A model generated the notes under the pieces. It was not told the DNA's origin. It made no database searches and saw only the letters and a list, made by a program, of their open reading frames with translations. A program made the translations under genes and the position numbers. DNA of 32,895 nucleotides from Oscillospiraceae bacterium (GTDB lineage: Bacteria > Bacillota > Clostridia > Oscillospirales > Oscillospiraceae). The stretch is taken from NCBI GenBank assembly GCA_017887695.1, contig JAGHHM010000062.1, positions 1 to 32,895 on the forward strand. The letters run 5' to 3'. This document shows, piece by piece, positions 6,426-15,032 of this stretch; the stretch's first letter is position 1; the number at the start of each line of letters is the position of its first letter.

Positions 6426-7511
6426 TTATTTATTCGACAAATTAATCCTGATGCGTCGCAGAAGCAGGTAGGCTGCCGGGCAGAGGACAGTCCAGGGTAC
6501 CATGGGCCAGATGAACTGGCCGAAGCGCAGGTAGCGGTCTGATACGGTGTCAGTGGTGAGGATCTGCTGGCTGGAGACAGACCAGCAGGCGCTGCGATCA
6601 GCAAGGACCCACAGGGCGGCGGACATCGCCAGAAAAAGCAGCAGAGCCAGCGGGAGGACAGGGTGCTCTTTCCGCCGCAGGGTCAGGCAGCAGACAAGAC
6701 AGCACAAAACGGTCAAAAGTATATAGATGAGATTTTGATAGCGGTAAAGCAGCTCCGGCAGATACAGTGTGCGGTAGGCTACCCAGAACAGCAGCGGCAG
6801 CAGGAACAGGGTGCAGAGCGAGATCTCCCAGGGAGAGATCTGGCCGCCCCAGGACAGTCGGGGCCGCTGGCCTGCGGATAGAGCTCGGATTACCAGATCG
6901 GTCAGGGCGGTAAGGAGGGCGGCCGCCAGGGCCCGTCCGGAAGTGAGAAGGATCAGCGGGAGAGTCAGACCAGAGAGAAGGCCGCTGTCGATGGTTGCAA
7001 AGAGCAGGTCGCCTGCGGCCAGAGAGCCGGCGTACCACTGTGCCAGGATCAGCTGTGCGACTCCTGCGGTGAGCTGGAAGCAGACAAAGAAATTCATGGC
7101 CAGGTTGGCCAGACGAAACCAGCGGCTGTGGTAGGTGTAGCGGTTTTGGAGATACACGCCGTAGGCCATGGCACCCAGATACAGAAGATAGCAGGCCAGC
7201 GTGGGGATAAAGAGATCCAGCAGGAAAAACAGCACGCCGCCGCCGATGGCAAAGGCAAAGCTGAGAAGATTCTGCCAGTCGGCGGTATCCAGAGTGCGGA
7301 TGGGCGGGTCGTCGCACAGCAGTGCGTCCACGGTTACGCCCAGTGCCCGGGCCAGGGGGGCCAGCAGAGCCACGTCCGGATATCCGCCTCCGCTTTCCCA
7401 GCGGGAAACGGATTTGTTGGATACGCCAAGCTGGTCGGCCAGCTCCTGCTGAGTCAGGTTTTTGGCTTTGCGGAAACGCTTGAGCCGTTCGGCAAATTCC
7501 ATCTCGGTCAT
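6426..7511 (-). CDS. XRE-family HTH regulator with C-terminal membrane domain (integration target)
   Basis: MTEMEFAERLKRFRKAKNLTQQELADQLGVSNKSVSRWESGGGYPDVALLAPLARALGV followed by several TM segments; SD AAGGAGG before ATG 7511. Confidence 0.9.
   Translation of the reverse strand: MTEMEFAERLKRFRKAKNLTQQELADQLGVSNKSVSRWESGGGYPDVALLAPLARALGVTVDALLCDDPPIRTLDTADWQNLLSFAFAIGGGVLFFLLDLFIPTLACYLLYLGAMAYGVYLQNRYTYHSRWFRLANLAMNFFVCFQLTAGVAQLILAQWYAGSLAAGDLLFATIDSGLLSGLTLPLILLTSGRALAAALLTALTDLVIRALSAGQRPRLSWGGQISPWEISLCTLFLLPLLFWVAYRTLYLPELLYRYQNLIYILLTVLCCLVCCLTLRRKEHPVLPLALLLFLAMSAALWVLADRSACWSVSSQQILTTDTVSDRYLRFGQFIWPMVPWTVLCPAAYLLLRRIRINLSNK
6431..6455 (+). repeat. attR core, TATTCGACAAATTAATCCTGATGCG
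   Basis: Identical to 103-127; overlaps the 3' codons of the 6426-7511 minus-strand gene. Confidence 0.92.
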
Positions 7512-7643
7512 AAAGGGGTCCTCCTTTTTGAGGGAAAATAGAGGAGACAGGCCTGTTTCCATGGACTCAGTATAGCGGAAAAACCCTCTCATGAACACCC
7601 CACGGTCCTGGAATTTTATCCCGGGAAGCGGGAACAGTAAAAA

Positions 7644-7684
7644 ATCAGCCTCTGTCAGGGAAGATTACCCCGACAGAGGCTGAT
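7644..7684 (-). terminator. Hairpin downstream of pheT
   Basis: ATCAGCCTCTGTC/GACAGAGGCTGAT; the AAAA at 7641-7644 reads as U's on the minus strand. Confidence 0.75.
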
Positions 7685-7726
7685 GAATTTATAGCTGGTA
7701 AAGCTGCGTTTGCAGAGCAGCTGGGA

Positions 7727-10423
7727 TCAGCGCAGCACCGCCCCCAGCTCCTTCTCCAGAGTTTCCAGGATGCTCTTTACATCCGCATCGGCCTCTTCAC
7801 TGGTGAGGGAGCGGTCGTCGGAGCGGAGCACCAGGTTGAAGGCCACGGACTTCTTGCCATCGGGAATACCCTTGCCCTGGTAAATATCAAAGAGAGTGAC
7901 CTCCTTGAGCAGGCCCTTTGCGCCCTTGCGGATTGCTTCCTCCAGAGCACCCACGGTGACTGCCTCGTCGCACACCACGGCGATGTCCCGGGTGACGGAG
8001 GGGAACTTGGGCAGGGGAACATACTCGGGATCAGGACCCTTGGCGTGCAGCAGCTGCGTGAAATCCAGTTCAGCACAGTAAAACTCGGCATCCACACCAT
8101 AGTTCTGCGCCACCAGAGGATGGATCTGACCCAGTACGCCCAGGCGGCGGCCCCCAGCGTATACATCGGCGCAGCGGCCGGGGTGATAGGAGGGGTTGTT
8201 CTGGCAGGGCTTCTCAAAGCGGATGTCCTCGGCCCGGATATCATTCAGGATAGCCTCCACAGCCCCCTTCAGGGTGAAGAAATCCATATCTTCACCATAG
8301 GCGCCCATAGAAAGGACCTTATTTTCCACAGCCAGGCCGTCGTTGCCGCCCTCCTGGTAAGTGCGTCCCACCTCGTAGAGCCGGGCGCTCTGATTGCGGT
8401 AGTTATAGTTCCGGGTGAGGATCTCCAGCATGGAGGGAAGGATAGTGGTACGCATGATGGAGGTGTCCTCTCCCAGGGGGTTGAGGATCTTGAAGGACTG
8501 GCGGCGGGGATCGTCCGCGCTCCAGCGGATCTTGTCGTAGCAGGTGGGGGAGATGAAGGAGTAGGTGATGATCTCATCATAGCCGAGGCTACGGCACATG
8601 GCTCCCAGCTGCCGTTCCAGCTTCTCCTCGGTGGAGTAGCCGCCCAGGGTGGTCTGGCCCCGCATGAGGGTGGTGGGGATGTTGTTGTAGCCGTGGAAAC
8701 GGGCAACCTCCTCCGCAAGGTCCGCCATGCCGATGACGTCGCCGCGCCAGGAGGGAACGGTGACCTGATCGCCCTCCACGGTGAAGCCCAGCTTCCGCAG
8801 GATCTCCACCATTTCCTGCTCCGGAATGTCCGTTCCGAGGAGGCCGTTGATGCGATCCGGCTCCAGCTTCAGGATCCGGGGCTGGGGAACGTGGTTGAGG
8901 ATGTCGATAACGCCGTCCACCACCTCTCCGGCGCCCAGCAGCTCCACCAGCTCACAGGCGCGGTTTACGGCAGGAAGGGTGTTGAGGGGATCCAGGCCCT
9001 TTTCAAACTTGGCGCTGGCCTCGGTACGCATACCCAGAGCCAGGGCCGCCTTGCGGATGCAGGTGCCGTCAAAGTTGGCGGACTCAAAGACCACATCCAC
9101 GGTGTCGTCCACGATCTCGCTGTTCTCGCCGCCCATGATGCCCGCCAGGCCCACAGCCCGGGTATCGTCGGCGATGACAAGCATGTTGTGGGTGAGCTTG
9201 CGGACATTGCCGTCCAGGGTGGTGAGCTCCTCGCCGTCGGCGGCCCGGCGCACAATGATCTTGCCGCCCTTAACATAGCGGTAGTCGAAAGCGTGCATGG
9301 GCTGGCCATATTCCAGCATAACATAGTTTGTGATGTCCACAATGTTGTTGATGGGCCGCACACCCATGCTCCGCAGCCGTTCCCGCATCCACTTGGGGGA
9401 GGGAGCAATCTTCACATTGCGGACCATCCGGGCGGTGTACCGGGGGCAAAGCTCCGGATCCGGGGTCTCCACATCCAGAAGCTCCACCAGGGAGCCCTCC
9501 GCACCGCCCTTTACCACCGGCTCGTGGAGCCGCAGTTCCTGGTCGAAGGTGGCGGCAGCTTCCCGGGCCAGGCCGATGACGCTGAGGCAGTCGGGACGAT
9601 TGGGGGTGATCTCAAATTCTACTACATGGTCGTCGGCGTTGATGATGGGCTTGATGTTGTCCCCGGGGGCGATGCCCTCCTCCCGCAGCACGAAGATGCC
9701 GTCGGGGATGCAGTGGGGGAACTCGGCCTGCTGGGCGTGGAGGTCGCTGAGGGTGCAGTAGCTGTTTGTCTTTGTATTAAAGGCCACCATGTCGCCTACG
9801 TGGAGATTGGGGCAGCAGGTGTCGGGGCATACGGTGCCCTCCGCGCCGATGCTGGCACAGGTGTGGAAGGTGCCGTCTCCCAGGGGCATGACCTCCAGCA
9901 TTTCAGCCGCTACAACGGGGCCGTAGACCTTGTCGCCCGGCTGGATGTCGGCGGGGATGGAGGGCTTGTCCTTGTCCAGGGGGTGGTAGTCACCCAGAAT
10001 GGCAGCGGGGGTGATGACGGCATAGGGGAAGTCCCGCTCATCCAGGCCCAACTCGGAAAGGCCGCAGAACATGCCGTTGGATACTACGCCCCGCAGCTTG
10101 CCCTTTTCGATCTTCTTGCCGCCGGGCAGAGTGGACTTGTGCAGGGCCACGGGCATCAGGTCGCCGGGGTGGATGTTCCAGGCGCCGGTGACGATCTGGA
10201 TGGGCTCAGCCTGGCCCACCTCCACCTGGCACACCCACATATGATCGGAGTCAGGGTGGCGCTCCATGGACAGCAGCCTGCCCACCACTACATTGGAGAT
10301 TTCCGCACCCAGGTCCTCGGTGGTCTCCACCTTGGAGCCGGAGAGGGTCATGGCCTCCGCGAATTCTTTATCATTGGCAGTGACGGTAACAAACTCATTC
10401 AGCCATTTTCTGCTCAAATTCAT
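7727..10423 (-). CDS. pheT: Phenylalanyl-tRNA synthetase beta subunit (898 aa, with insertion)
   Basis: Tandem with pheS; VVVGRLLSMERHPDSDHMWVCQVEVG, EFEITPNRPDCLSVIGLAREAAATF, MEYGQPMHAFDY-like and FDX-ACB domain sequence (KFPSVTRDIAVVCDEAV...). Confidence 0.97.
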   Translation of the reverse strand: MNLSRKWLNEFVTVTANDKEFAEAMTLSGSKVETTEDLGAEISNVVVGRLLSMERHPDSDHMWVCQVEVGQAEPIQIVTGAWNIHPGDLMPVALHKSTLPGGKKIEKGKLRGVVSNGMFCGLSELGLDERDFPYAVITPAAILGDYHPLDKDKPSIPADIQPGDKVYGPVVAAEMLEVMPLGDGTFHTCASIGAEGTVCPDTCCPNLHVGDMVAFNTKTNSYCTLSDLHAQQAEFPHCIPDGIFVLREEGIAPGDNIKPIINADDHVVEFEITPNRPDCLSVIGLAREAAATFDQELRLHEPVVKGGAEGSLVELLDVETPDPELCPRYTARMVRNVKIAPSPKWMRERLRSMGVRPINNIVDITNYVMLEYGQPMHAFDYRYVKGGKIIVRRAADGEELTTLDGNVRKLTHNMLVIADDTRAVGLAGIMGGENSEIVDDTVDVVFESANFDGTCIRKAALALGMRTEASAKFEKGLDPLNTLPAVNRACELVELLGAGEVVDGVIDILNHVPQPRILKLEPDRINGLLGTDIPEQEMVEILRKLGFTVEGDQVTVPSWRGDVIGMADLAEEVARFHGYNNIPTTLMRGQTTLGGYSTEEKLERQLGAMCRSLGYDEIITYSFISPTCYDKIRWSADDPRRQSFKILNPLGEDTSIMRTTILPSMLEILTRNYNYRNQSARLYEVGRTYQEGGNDGLAVENKVLSMGAYGEDMDFFTLKGAVEAILNDIRAEDIRFEKPCQNNPSYHPGRCADVYAGGRRLGVLGQIHPLVAQNYGVDAEFYCAELDFTQLLHAKGPDPEYVPLPKFPSVTRDIAVVCDEAVTVGALEEAIRKGAKGLLKEVTLFDIYQGKGIPDGKKSVAFNLVLRSDDRSLTSEEADADVKSILETLEKELGAVLR

Positions 10424-10441
10424 TGTTCGATTCCCCCTCTC

Positions 10442-11467
10442 TTAAAATTGCTCCAGGAAGCGTACGTCGTTTTCGAAGATCAGCCGCAGGTCGGCGATCT
10501 TGAAGCGGCGCATAGCGGTGCGCTCCAGGCCGATACCAAAGGCCCAGCCGCTGTACACATTGGGGTCAATGCCGCTCATCTCCAGCACATGGGGATGGAT
10601 CATTCCGGCGCCCAGCAGCTCGATCCAACCCTCGCCCTTGCAGGTGGGGCAGCCTACACCGCCGCACTTGTGGCACTGGACGTCCATTTCACAGGAGGGC
10701 TCGGTGAAGGGAAAGTGGTGGGGACGGAAGCGGGTCTTGGTTCCCTTGCCGTAGAGCTGCTCCACCACGGTGTTGAGGGTACCCTTCAGATCGGCCATGG
10801 TGACATTCTTGTCGATGACCATGCCTTCCACCTGGTGGAACATGGGAGAGTGAGTGGCATCCACCTCGTCCTTGCGGTACACCCGGCCGGGGGCGATGAT
10901 CCGGATAGGCAGGGGCATAGTTTCCATAGCCCGGACCTGCATGGGGCTGGTCTGGCTGCGAAGCATCACCCGGCTGTCGGTATCAAAATAGAAGGTATCG
11001 CTCCAATCACGGGAAGGATGGCCTTCCTCCGCGTTGAGCTTATCAAAGTTGTAGGTAGCCAGCTCGATCTCCGGGCCGTCCAGCACGGTAAAGCCCATGC
11101 CGATAAAAATTTCCTTGATCTCGTCCAGGGCAATATACATGGGATGACGGTGGCCCAGCTTCACACTCTTGCCGGGGATGGTCACATCCACCGCCTCGTC
11201 CTCCAGCCGTTTTTCCAGGGCAGCAGCCTCCAGGGCGGTGCTGCGCTCCTCCAAAGCCTGCTCCAGGGCAGCACGGACCTCATTGGCCAGCTGTCCCATG
11301 GCGGGGCGCTCCTCAGGAGAAAGCTTACCCATCATTTTCAATACGGCGGTCAGCTCGCCCTTTTTGCCCAGGTACTGAACCCGGAGGGCGTCCAGCTGGG
11401 CGCTGTCCGCCGCCGCGGCGAAGGCAGCCAGGGCCTGGGCGCGGATATTTGCCAGTTGTTCTTTCAT
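10442..11467 (-). CDS. pheS: Phenylalanyl-tRNA synthetase alpha subunit
   Basis: GHRHPMYIALDEIKEIFIGMGF, HTPSMFHQ-like (THSPMFHQVEGMVID), FTEPSCEMDVQC, GIGLERTAMRRF. Confidence 0.97.
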   Translation of the reverse strand: MKEQLANIRAQALAAFAAAADSAQLDALRVQYLGKKGELTAVLKMMGKLSPEERPAMGQLANEVRAALEQALEERSTALEAAALEKRLEDEAVDVTIPGKSVKLGHRHPMYIALDEIKEIFIGMGFTVLDGPEIELATYNFDKLNAEEGHPSRDWSDTFYFDTDSRVMLRSQTSPMQVRAMETMPLPIRIIAPGRVYRKDEVDATHSPMFHQVEGMVIDKNVTMADLKGTLNTVVEQLYGKGTKTRFRPHHFPFTEPSCEMDVQCHKCGGVGCPTCKGEGWIELLGAGMIHPHVLEMSGIDPNVYSGWAFGIGLERTAMRRFKIADLRLIFENDVRFLEQF

Positions 11468-11525
11468 GTCCAAAAACTCCTTTTCGGATGTTGATTTGAC
11501 GGAATACCTCCCGGGCGGCGGCAAA

Positions 11526-11765
11526 GAAAAAAGCCCTCCGTCCACCTCATGGGGACGAAAGGCAAGCCCTCCGCGGTACCACCCGCATTCGTACACAATC
11601 CTGTACGCACTTTTCTCCTGATAACGGCGGAGTGGGCCGTCCCCATCTCTGGGGCCGCTCCCGGGCGAACCAAGCGACACGATCCAGGCAGGCTTTCAGC
11701 CGGCGGCCTGCCCTCTCTTAGGACCGCAAACACGCTATTTTCCCGTTCAACGCACTGTAATCAAT
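11526..11765 (-). ncRNA. T-box leader upstream of pheS
   Basis: Minus strand GGGTGGTACCGCGGAGGGC matches the conserved T-box antiterminator sequence, followed by ...GGACGGAGGGCTTTTTTC terminator. Confidence 0.88.
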
Positions 11766-12158
11766 ACTTATATCACAAAAGTGATTCGAAGGCAAGGGGG
11801 AAAGAGAGAAAAGAAAGAGAAAATGCGATGAGTACAGCAAGTTCCAAAAGCTTCTTTCAGAAAGAGAGGCAATGCTGCCCGGGGGGAATATGTGTTTTCT
11901 GTGCAGAAAATAGGCGACGACTTGGGCAAGGGCGTGGCACGGTGATATTCGTCATAATCACCAAAAAAGCAAAATAATCCGCTGGAAAATAGGGAGTTAT
12001 TTCCATTCGCTCTTGTGAGAAATGTAGGATTTTGAAAATTCCATCAAAATATCATTGCTTCACAGATTGTTTACATTTATAATAATGGTGACGAGGAAGT
12101 CAGGAACTGTGGCGGACTGGCGGAGCCGTCGATCTTATTTTTTAGGAGGAAAAGGCAT

Positions 12159-13394
12159 ATGTTGTTTGAGAACCCCCTGATTGCGGCTGACAACACATGG
12201 GGCCTTATGGGCGTCCTTTGTGTTTCCGTCGCTCTCTCCATTTGGCTTGAGCAAAAGTACAAGTGGGCCTCCAAGGTTTCAGGCGCCATCATCGCTCTGA
12301 TCCTGGCTATGATCATGGCCAACATCGGCATCATTCCCATTCACAGCGATCTGTACGACAATGTGGTTTGGGGCATTGTGGTGCCCATGGGTATTCCTCT
12401 GCTGCTGCTGCAGTGCAACCTCAAGAGAATCTGGAAGGAAACCGGTCGGATGCTGGCAGTATTCCTGATCGGTGCCGTTGGTACTGTTGCAGGCGCCTTC
12501 ATCGCCTACTTTGTGGTCAAGGGCCCCTTCGGCAATGACCAGGGCCTGGCTCAGGTAGCGGCCATGATGACCGGTTCCTACATCGGCGGCGGCGTGAACT
12601 TTGCTGCCATGGCCAGCCAGTTTGATACGGCGGATACCCTGTCTGCTGCTGCAACTGTGGCGGATAACCTGCTGATGGCTCTGTACTTCTTTGTACTGAT
12701 TGCCTTTGCCGGTATGCGTTTCTTCCGCAAAAACTTCAAGCACCCCCACATTGACGAGGTGGAGAGCGGTACCGCCAACCGCGACGCTGCCCAGACCCAG
12801 GCTGCCGCTTTCTGGAGCCGCAAGGATATCTCCCTGAAGGACATCGCTTTCAACTTTGCGTACAGCATCGTTGTGGTGTGGGTTTCCATGATGATCGGTG
12901 GCTTCTTCAAGAGCCTGGTTCCCGCTGATCCCAACCCCTTCATGGACTTTATCGGCAAGTTCCTGGGCAGCGAGTATGTGTGGATTACCACCATCTCTAT
13001 GATCGTGGCCACCTTCTTTGACAAGCAGGTGGAGAAGATGCACGGCGCTCAGGAGATCGGTACTTACCTCATCTACCTGTTCCTGTTCGTCATCGGTGTT
13101 CCCGCCAACATCTACACCGTTGTCACCGAGGCTCCCTGGCTGCTGGCTCTGACCTTCATTATGGTCGTTGTCAACATGCTCTTCTGCTTCGGCGCTGCCA
13201 AGATCTTCAAGTTCAACCTGGAGGACGCCATCATCGCCTCCAATGCCAATATCGGTGGCCCCACCACTGCCGCAGGTATGGCTATCTCCCAGGGGTGGTC
13301 TGCTCTGGTTGGTCCTGCCATGCTGGTCGGCGTTCTCGGCTATGTTATCGGTAACTATGCCGGTACCTTCGTCGGCATTATCCTTGGTGCCTGA
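12159..13394 (+). CDS. DUF819 family membrane protein
   Basis: Polytopic sequence typical of the DUF819 family; SD AGGAGGA before ATG; TTTATAATAA promoter-like sequence upstream. Confidence 0.85.
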   Translation: MLFENPLIAADNTWGLMGVLCVSVALSIWLEQKYKWASKVSGAIIALILAMIMANIGIIPIHSDLYDNVVWGIVVPMGIPLLLLQCNLKRIWKETGRMLAVFLIGAVGTVAGAFIAYFVVKGPFGNDQGLAQVAAMMTGSYIGGGVNFAAMASQFDTADTLSAAATVADNLLMALYFFVLIAFAGMRFFRKNFKHPHIDEVESGTANRDAAQTQAAAFWSRKDISLKDIAFNFAYSIVVVWVSMMIGGFFKSLVPADPNPFMDFIGKFLGSEYVWITTISMIVATFFDKQVEKMHGAQEIGTYLIYLFLFVIGVPANIYTVVTEAPWLLALTFIMVVVNMLFCFGAAKIFKFNLEDAIIASNANIGGPTTAAGMAISQGWSALVGPAMLVGVLGYVIGNYAGTFVGIILGA

Positions 13395-13422
13395 TCGTAT
13401 TACTGTTTACTGTTCCTAAGCA

Positions 13423-13450
13423 TGGGGAACGCCCTGCGGGGCGTTCCCCA
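13423..13450 (+). terminator. Terminator-like hairpin
   Basis: TGGGGAACGCC/GGCGTTCCCCA. Confidence 0.65.
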
Positions 13451-13581
13451 TTATAGATAGCGGCGATATATTGGGGATCCAGTGCGCATCCACGGTCGGA
13501 TTCTGGCGAAAAAGCCGGAAAATAATAGGACGAGGACTGACAGCACCTGAATCCCGGGATCAGAAAAGAAAGGAGCGATTT

Positions 13582-14229
13582 ATGAACCAAAGTACCGTAT
13601 GCGTGCCAAAGGCAAGAGAGCTTCCTGAAGGCTTTGTCTATCTGGATGAGCTGATTGAGGACTGCATCATTGATGCCAAGTACGCCGGAACGGATAACTT
13701 TATGGGCCGTCCCGCCGATGGCTATGAGCAGCCCCTGGTTGTAGCCAGCCGTGAGGTGGCGGAGGGTTGTGTCAAGGCAGCGGACATCCTGCGCAAGCAG
13801 GGCTACCTGCTGAAGGTTTATGATGCTTACCGGCCCCAGCGAGCGGTGGATGATTTCTGCCGTTGGGGTGAGGATATTAAAGATCAGCGCCGCAAGCCGA
13901 TCCAGTATCCTAAGATTGAAAAACACCGGATGTTTGACGACGGGTATATTGCCCGCAAGTCTACCCACACCCGGGGCTGTTCTGTGGACCTGACCATCGT
14001 GGATATGAATACCCACCAGGAGCTGGATATGGGGTCCATCTTCGATTATATGGATCCCCGCAGCTGGCCGGACAGTCCTGAAGTTACGGAGGAGCAGCGG
14101 AAAAACCGCTATATCCTGCGGGATGCCATGATTGCCAGCGGCTTTGTGCCGTTTGAATATGAATGGTGGCACTTCGCAGTGTCCCCCGAGCCTTATCCCG
14201 ATACTTATTTTGATTTCCCCATCCGCTGA
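13582..14229 (+). CDS. ddpX: D-alanyl-D-alanine dipeptidase (VanX/DdpX family)
   Basis: KVYDAYRPQRAV, STHTRGCSVDLTIV (SxHxxGxxxD), FEYEWWHF; SD AAAGGAG. Confidence 0.92.
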   Translation: MNQSTVCVPKARELPEGFVYLDELIEDCIIDAKYAGTDNFMGRPADGYEQPLVVASREVAEGCVKAADILRKQGYLLKVYDAYRPQRAVDDFCRWGEDIKDQRRKPIQYPKIEKHRMFDDGYIARKSTHTRGCSVDLTIVDMNTHQELDMGSIFDYMDPRSWPDSPEVTEEQRKNRYILRDAMIASGFVPFEYEWWHFAVSPEPYPDTYFDFPIR

Positions 14230-14244
14230 CAGGCGGTGTGAAAA

Positions 14245-14272
14245 CCCCCGGCAGCCATAGGGCTGCCGGGGG
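14245..14272. terminator. Bidirectional hairpin between convergent genes
   Basis: CCCCCGGCAGCC/GGCTGCCGGGGG. Confidence 0.7.
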
Positions 14273-14301
14273 CTTGTTTGTTTGGCGCAAAGCAGGAGAG
14301 G

Positions 14302-14895
14302 TCAGAAGAAGGTGGGCGTCATAGCCCATACAGAGACACAGTCCTCCTCATCATTATTGAGGTATTTGTGGGGGATCGTACTTTTAAAGTAGATACTGTC
14401 CCCTTCGTGGAGACGGTACTCCTTGCCGTCCAAGAGGACGGTCATGGTGCCTTTCAGGACAAAGCCGCACTCCTCCCCTTCATGGGTGACCATCTCGTGA
14501 GAATAGGACTCGCCGCCCTTCAGAGTGACCCGGACCAGATCCAAGACATGGCCCAGACGGCTGGAGGTAAAGAGCTCATAGATTCCATGCCCCTGGTCGG
14601 TGATCATTTTTTTGTGTTCTCCCCGGCGGGTGATGGTGGCGGTGCGGGAGTCGCTGGTCTCAAAAAAGTAATTGACGTCTGTACCCAATGCCTGGGCAAT
14701 ACGATATAGGTTAACCACGGATGGCACCACCAGATTCCGTTCGATCTGGCTGATAAGCCCGGTGCTGACACCGCTTCGCTCTGCCAGTTCGGTGATGCTC
14801 ATTCCTTTGGTTTTGCGCAGTTCTTTGAGCCGTGTGCCTATGGAAAATTCCATCCTCTGACACTCCTTCTGACATGATTCCACCATTGAAATCAT
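14302..14895 (-). CDS. XRE-family regulator with C-terminal cupin domain
   Basis: MEFSIGTRLKELRKTKGMSITELAERSGVSTGLISQIERN plus HEGEECGFVLKGTMTVLLDGKEYRLHEGDSIYFKSTIPHKYLN. Confidence 0.92.
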   Translation of the reverse strand: MISMVESCQKECQRMEFSIGTRLKELRKTKGMSITELAERSGVSTGLISQIERNLVVPSVVNLYRIAQALGTDVNYFFETSDSRTATITRRGEHKKMITDQGHGIYELFTSSRLGHVLDLVRVTLKGGESYSHEMVTHEGEECGFVLKGTMTVLLDGKEYRLHEGDSIYFKSTIPHKYLNNDEEDCVSVWAMTPTFF

Positions 14896-15032
14896 CTATA
14901 AGTTACAGTTTAACCGAAAAGCAGGGGCAGGTCAACCCGTCAGGCGAAAATTTCACGGTCTCCTAACATGGCGCTCCCTCGACAAGAGACGGCGGCTGTG
15001 ATAGGATAAGCACAAAGAAAGGGGGCGCGCCT

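Larger units (their letters stand above)
103..6455. mobile_element. Small integrative element (integrase, excisionase-like protein, repressor, cargo) bounded by att direct repeats
   Basis: 25-bp perfect direct repeat at both ends; tyrosine integrase next to the left end; repressor with divergent operator region; right repeat lies in the 3' end of a host gene. Confidence 0.92.

Noticed and set aside
8045-11494. 1149-aa plus-strand ORF
   Set aside because: Antisense to pheT and pheS, which have unmistakable protein motifs; translation is H/G/L/V-rich antisense-type sequence caused by high GC3.
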